In this document: in pieces, positions 22,011 to 23,235 of the stretch
How positions within the stretch are numbered: the stretch's first letter is position 1
Layout: each line of letters begins with the position of its first letter
Virus record (IMG/VR): IMGVR_UViG_3300026321_000021
Span: 1-23,235 of that record
Reading direction: 5' to 3' (one strand)
Length of the DNA: 23,235 nt
Source of the DNA: a virus
Notes under the pieces: generated by a model
What the model was told of the DNA's origin: nothing
The model's input: the letters and a program-made list of their open reading frames with translations, nothing else
The model's database searches: none
Translations under genes and position numbers: made by a program

Positions 22011-23235
22011 TTACTGAGTCCTTGCTATTGTTTGGAACTCGATGCTCTTAATTCGATAAGAAGCACCACCGTTTCCGACCAGTTTTTCACCACCTAAAAT
22101 TGCCTGTGCGACTGCACCAGCTCCAGTGGTATCACCTGATGCATTAGTGAATGTGACTGTTGGATGGATATTATATGTACCATCAACTGTCTGTGGAATT
22201 CCATATCCACCATTAGTTATAGTGATAGAACCAACTTGGTCTCCAGCAGCCGTCAAGACTACTGTGCCAGTTGCTTGTATGTCTCCAGTATTCTCTACTG
22301 CAACAGTCGGCACTAACGAATAGTTAGTACCTGCATTTTGAATATTGAAATCTACGATAGTGCTAGTATCTGAGAATTTATACAGATAACCAGCAACACC
22401 TATATTTACATTACCAGTATTAAATGGAATTATATCACCAACCACTAATTTACCTGTGCTTGGGTTCCATGACACCACAGTGCCTTTAACCCCAGATACA
22501 TCACCAGTCACCACTTCATTAACTGCATAGTTTTGTCCATTACCAAAGTTACCATCAACGGTAATCTCCATCAATGCTGCATGAGGTACACCCTCACTCA
22601 AAGCACCAGCAGTAGTAATAGTTGCATACTTGAATGGTATGTCAGCATCCTTAATGCTGTCACCTGCTTGGAATAGAGTTGTGTTTGTGCCACCTTGAGT
22701 TTCCTCAATACCATATAGAGAATCGAATCTACCACCCTCTAAGTTGATCTGGTTAACATACTCAGTGCCTGTATTTACAAGATCGGGAATACCGTCTCCT
22801 GCACCAGAGTTTTCATCATCGTCTTCAAATTTCTTGTTTAATATCTGCGAAATAGGTACTGTTAATGTAACAATGTTGTCACCAGTTGAGTTTACCAACA
22901 CGTGTGGTTGGAATGAGGAGTTGGCAGAATCGGCAACTCCTGCATCAAACTGGACAATTGCATCTTCTGTAGATGGAAGACCACCATCAATGAATGCTAG
23001 TTCATCAACTTCAAATGCTACCAGTAATTCTCTTGTCTGATTATTCCAGTCATAAACCTTTGCTATCTTGTTAGCAGCATTTTCAACCCTTCTAATTACT
23101 CGGTCACCAACGTTAAACTTATAATTGGATGTGCCGTCTTGGGCATTCTGTCCAGAATCAAGAATAACACGTTGATCATAGTTGAAATTAAGACCTCTTG
23201 TTACATTACTAAACTTCTCTCTTGATTTGGAAGAG
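22011..23235 (-). CDS. Baseplate wedge gp7/VrlC-like protein, C-terminal 407 residues, cut by window edge
   Basis: The frame is open from the window edge (position 23234) to the stop at 22011, so the start lies outside; an internal GTG at 22901 is not the true start. Visible segments include GLNFNYDQRVILDSGQNAQD, NYKFNVGDRVIRRVENAANK and VYDWNNQTRELLVAFEVDEL, and the C-terminus SYRIKSIEFQTIARTQ. The position directly before gp8 is that of T4 gene 7; cyanomyoviruses carry a VrlC-like baseplate protein at this place. The C-terminal 200 residues hold a GExVTG-type module (VNEVVTGDVSGVKGTVVSWN, at about 22430-22535) and two GxGY-type repeats (about 22100-22350). The assignment rests mainly on gene order. 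Confidence 0.65.
   Translation of the reverse strand, partial: SSKSREKFSNVTRGLNFNYDQRVILDSGQNAQDGTSNYKFNVGDRVIRRVENAANKIAKVYDWNNQTRELLVAFEVDELAFIDGGLPSTEDAIVQFDAGVADSANSSFQPHVLVNSTGDNIVTLTVPISQILNKKFEDDDENSGAGDGIPDLVNTGTEYVNQINLEGGRFDSLYGIEETQGGTNTTLFQAGDSIKDADIPFKYATITTAGALSEGVPHAALMEITVDGNFGNGQNYAVNEVVTGDVSGVKGTVVSWNPSTGKLVVGDIIPFNTGNVNIGVAGYLYKFSDTSTIVDFNIQNAGTNYSLVPTVAVENTGDIQATGTVVLTAAGDQVGSITITNGGYGIPQTVDGTYNIHPTVTFTNASGDTTGAGAVAQAILGGEKLVGNGGASYRIKSIEFQTIARTQ

Noticed and set aside
22011-22901. Complete short gene starting at the GTG at 22901
   Set aside because: The frame stays open upstream to the window edge with convincing protein sequence, so the GTG is an internal codon of a longer, cut gene.

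Overview
The window is a structural and DNA-packaging segment of a T4-like marine cyanophage (cyanomyovirus). Every recognisable gene lies on the minus strand, so the transcriptional order runs from high to low coordinates. The order is gp7/VrlC-like, gp8, a DUF4815-type giant protein, two small coiled-coil proteins, a giant fibre, gp13, gp14, gp15, gp16, a cargo block, then gp17. This is the T4 morphogenesis order with cyanophage-specific giant proteins inserted. A plastocyanin gene (petE) points to a host with oxygenic photosynthesis, most likely marine Synechococcus or Prochlorococcus. That host assignment is inference from gene content.

Baseplate and fibre block (about 6349-23235): the 3' part of a gp7/VrlC-like baseplate gene; gp8, much enlarged over T4 gp8; a 2408-residue DUF4815-type virion protein; two short coiled-coil proteins; and a 2112-residue repetitive fibre with an Mtd-like N-terminus. 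The two giant genes fill about 58% of the window. A strong intrinsic terminator and a T4-type late promoter sit back to back just before the fibre gene.

Neck and tail-completion block (about 3136-6342): gp13, gp14, gp15 and the small terminase gp16, nearly without gaps. gp14 and gp15 carry C-terminal additions that resemble modules in the baseplate and fibre proteins.

Cargo block (about 791-3127): gp16 and gp17 are separated by about 2.3 kb. It holds a probable virion protein, several tiny unknown genes (some overlapping), petE, a small membrane protein, a staphylococcal-nuclease-like nuclease and a second small membrane protein. This matches the region between g15 and g18 known to be hypervariable in cyanomyoviruses. 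A terminator-like hairpin inside the gene before petE and an exact TATAAATA just after petE suggest that petE may be controlled separately from the packaging genes.

Together the genes build the baseplate, the fibres and the neck, close the tail and package DNA. petE would support photosynthetic electron flow during infection, and the nuclease may recycle DNA. No tRNA, CRISPR array, insertion sequence or convincing plus-strand gene was seen. The most notable pattern is a set of short beta-rich modules (GExVTGxTSG type and GxGY type) repeated across five different virion proteins.
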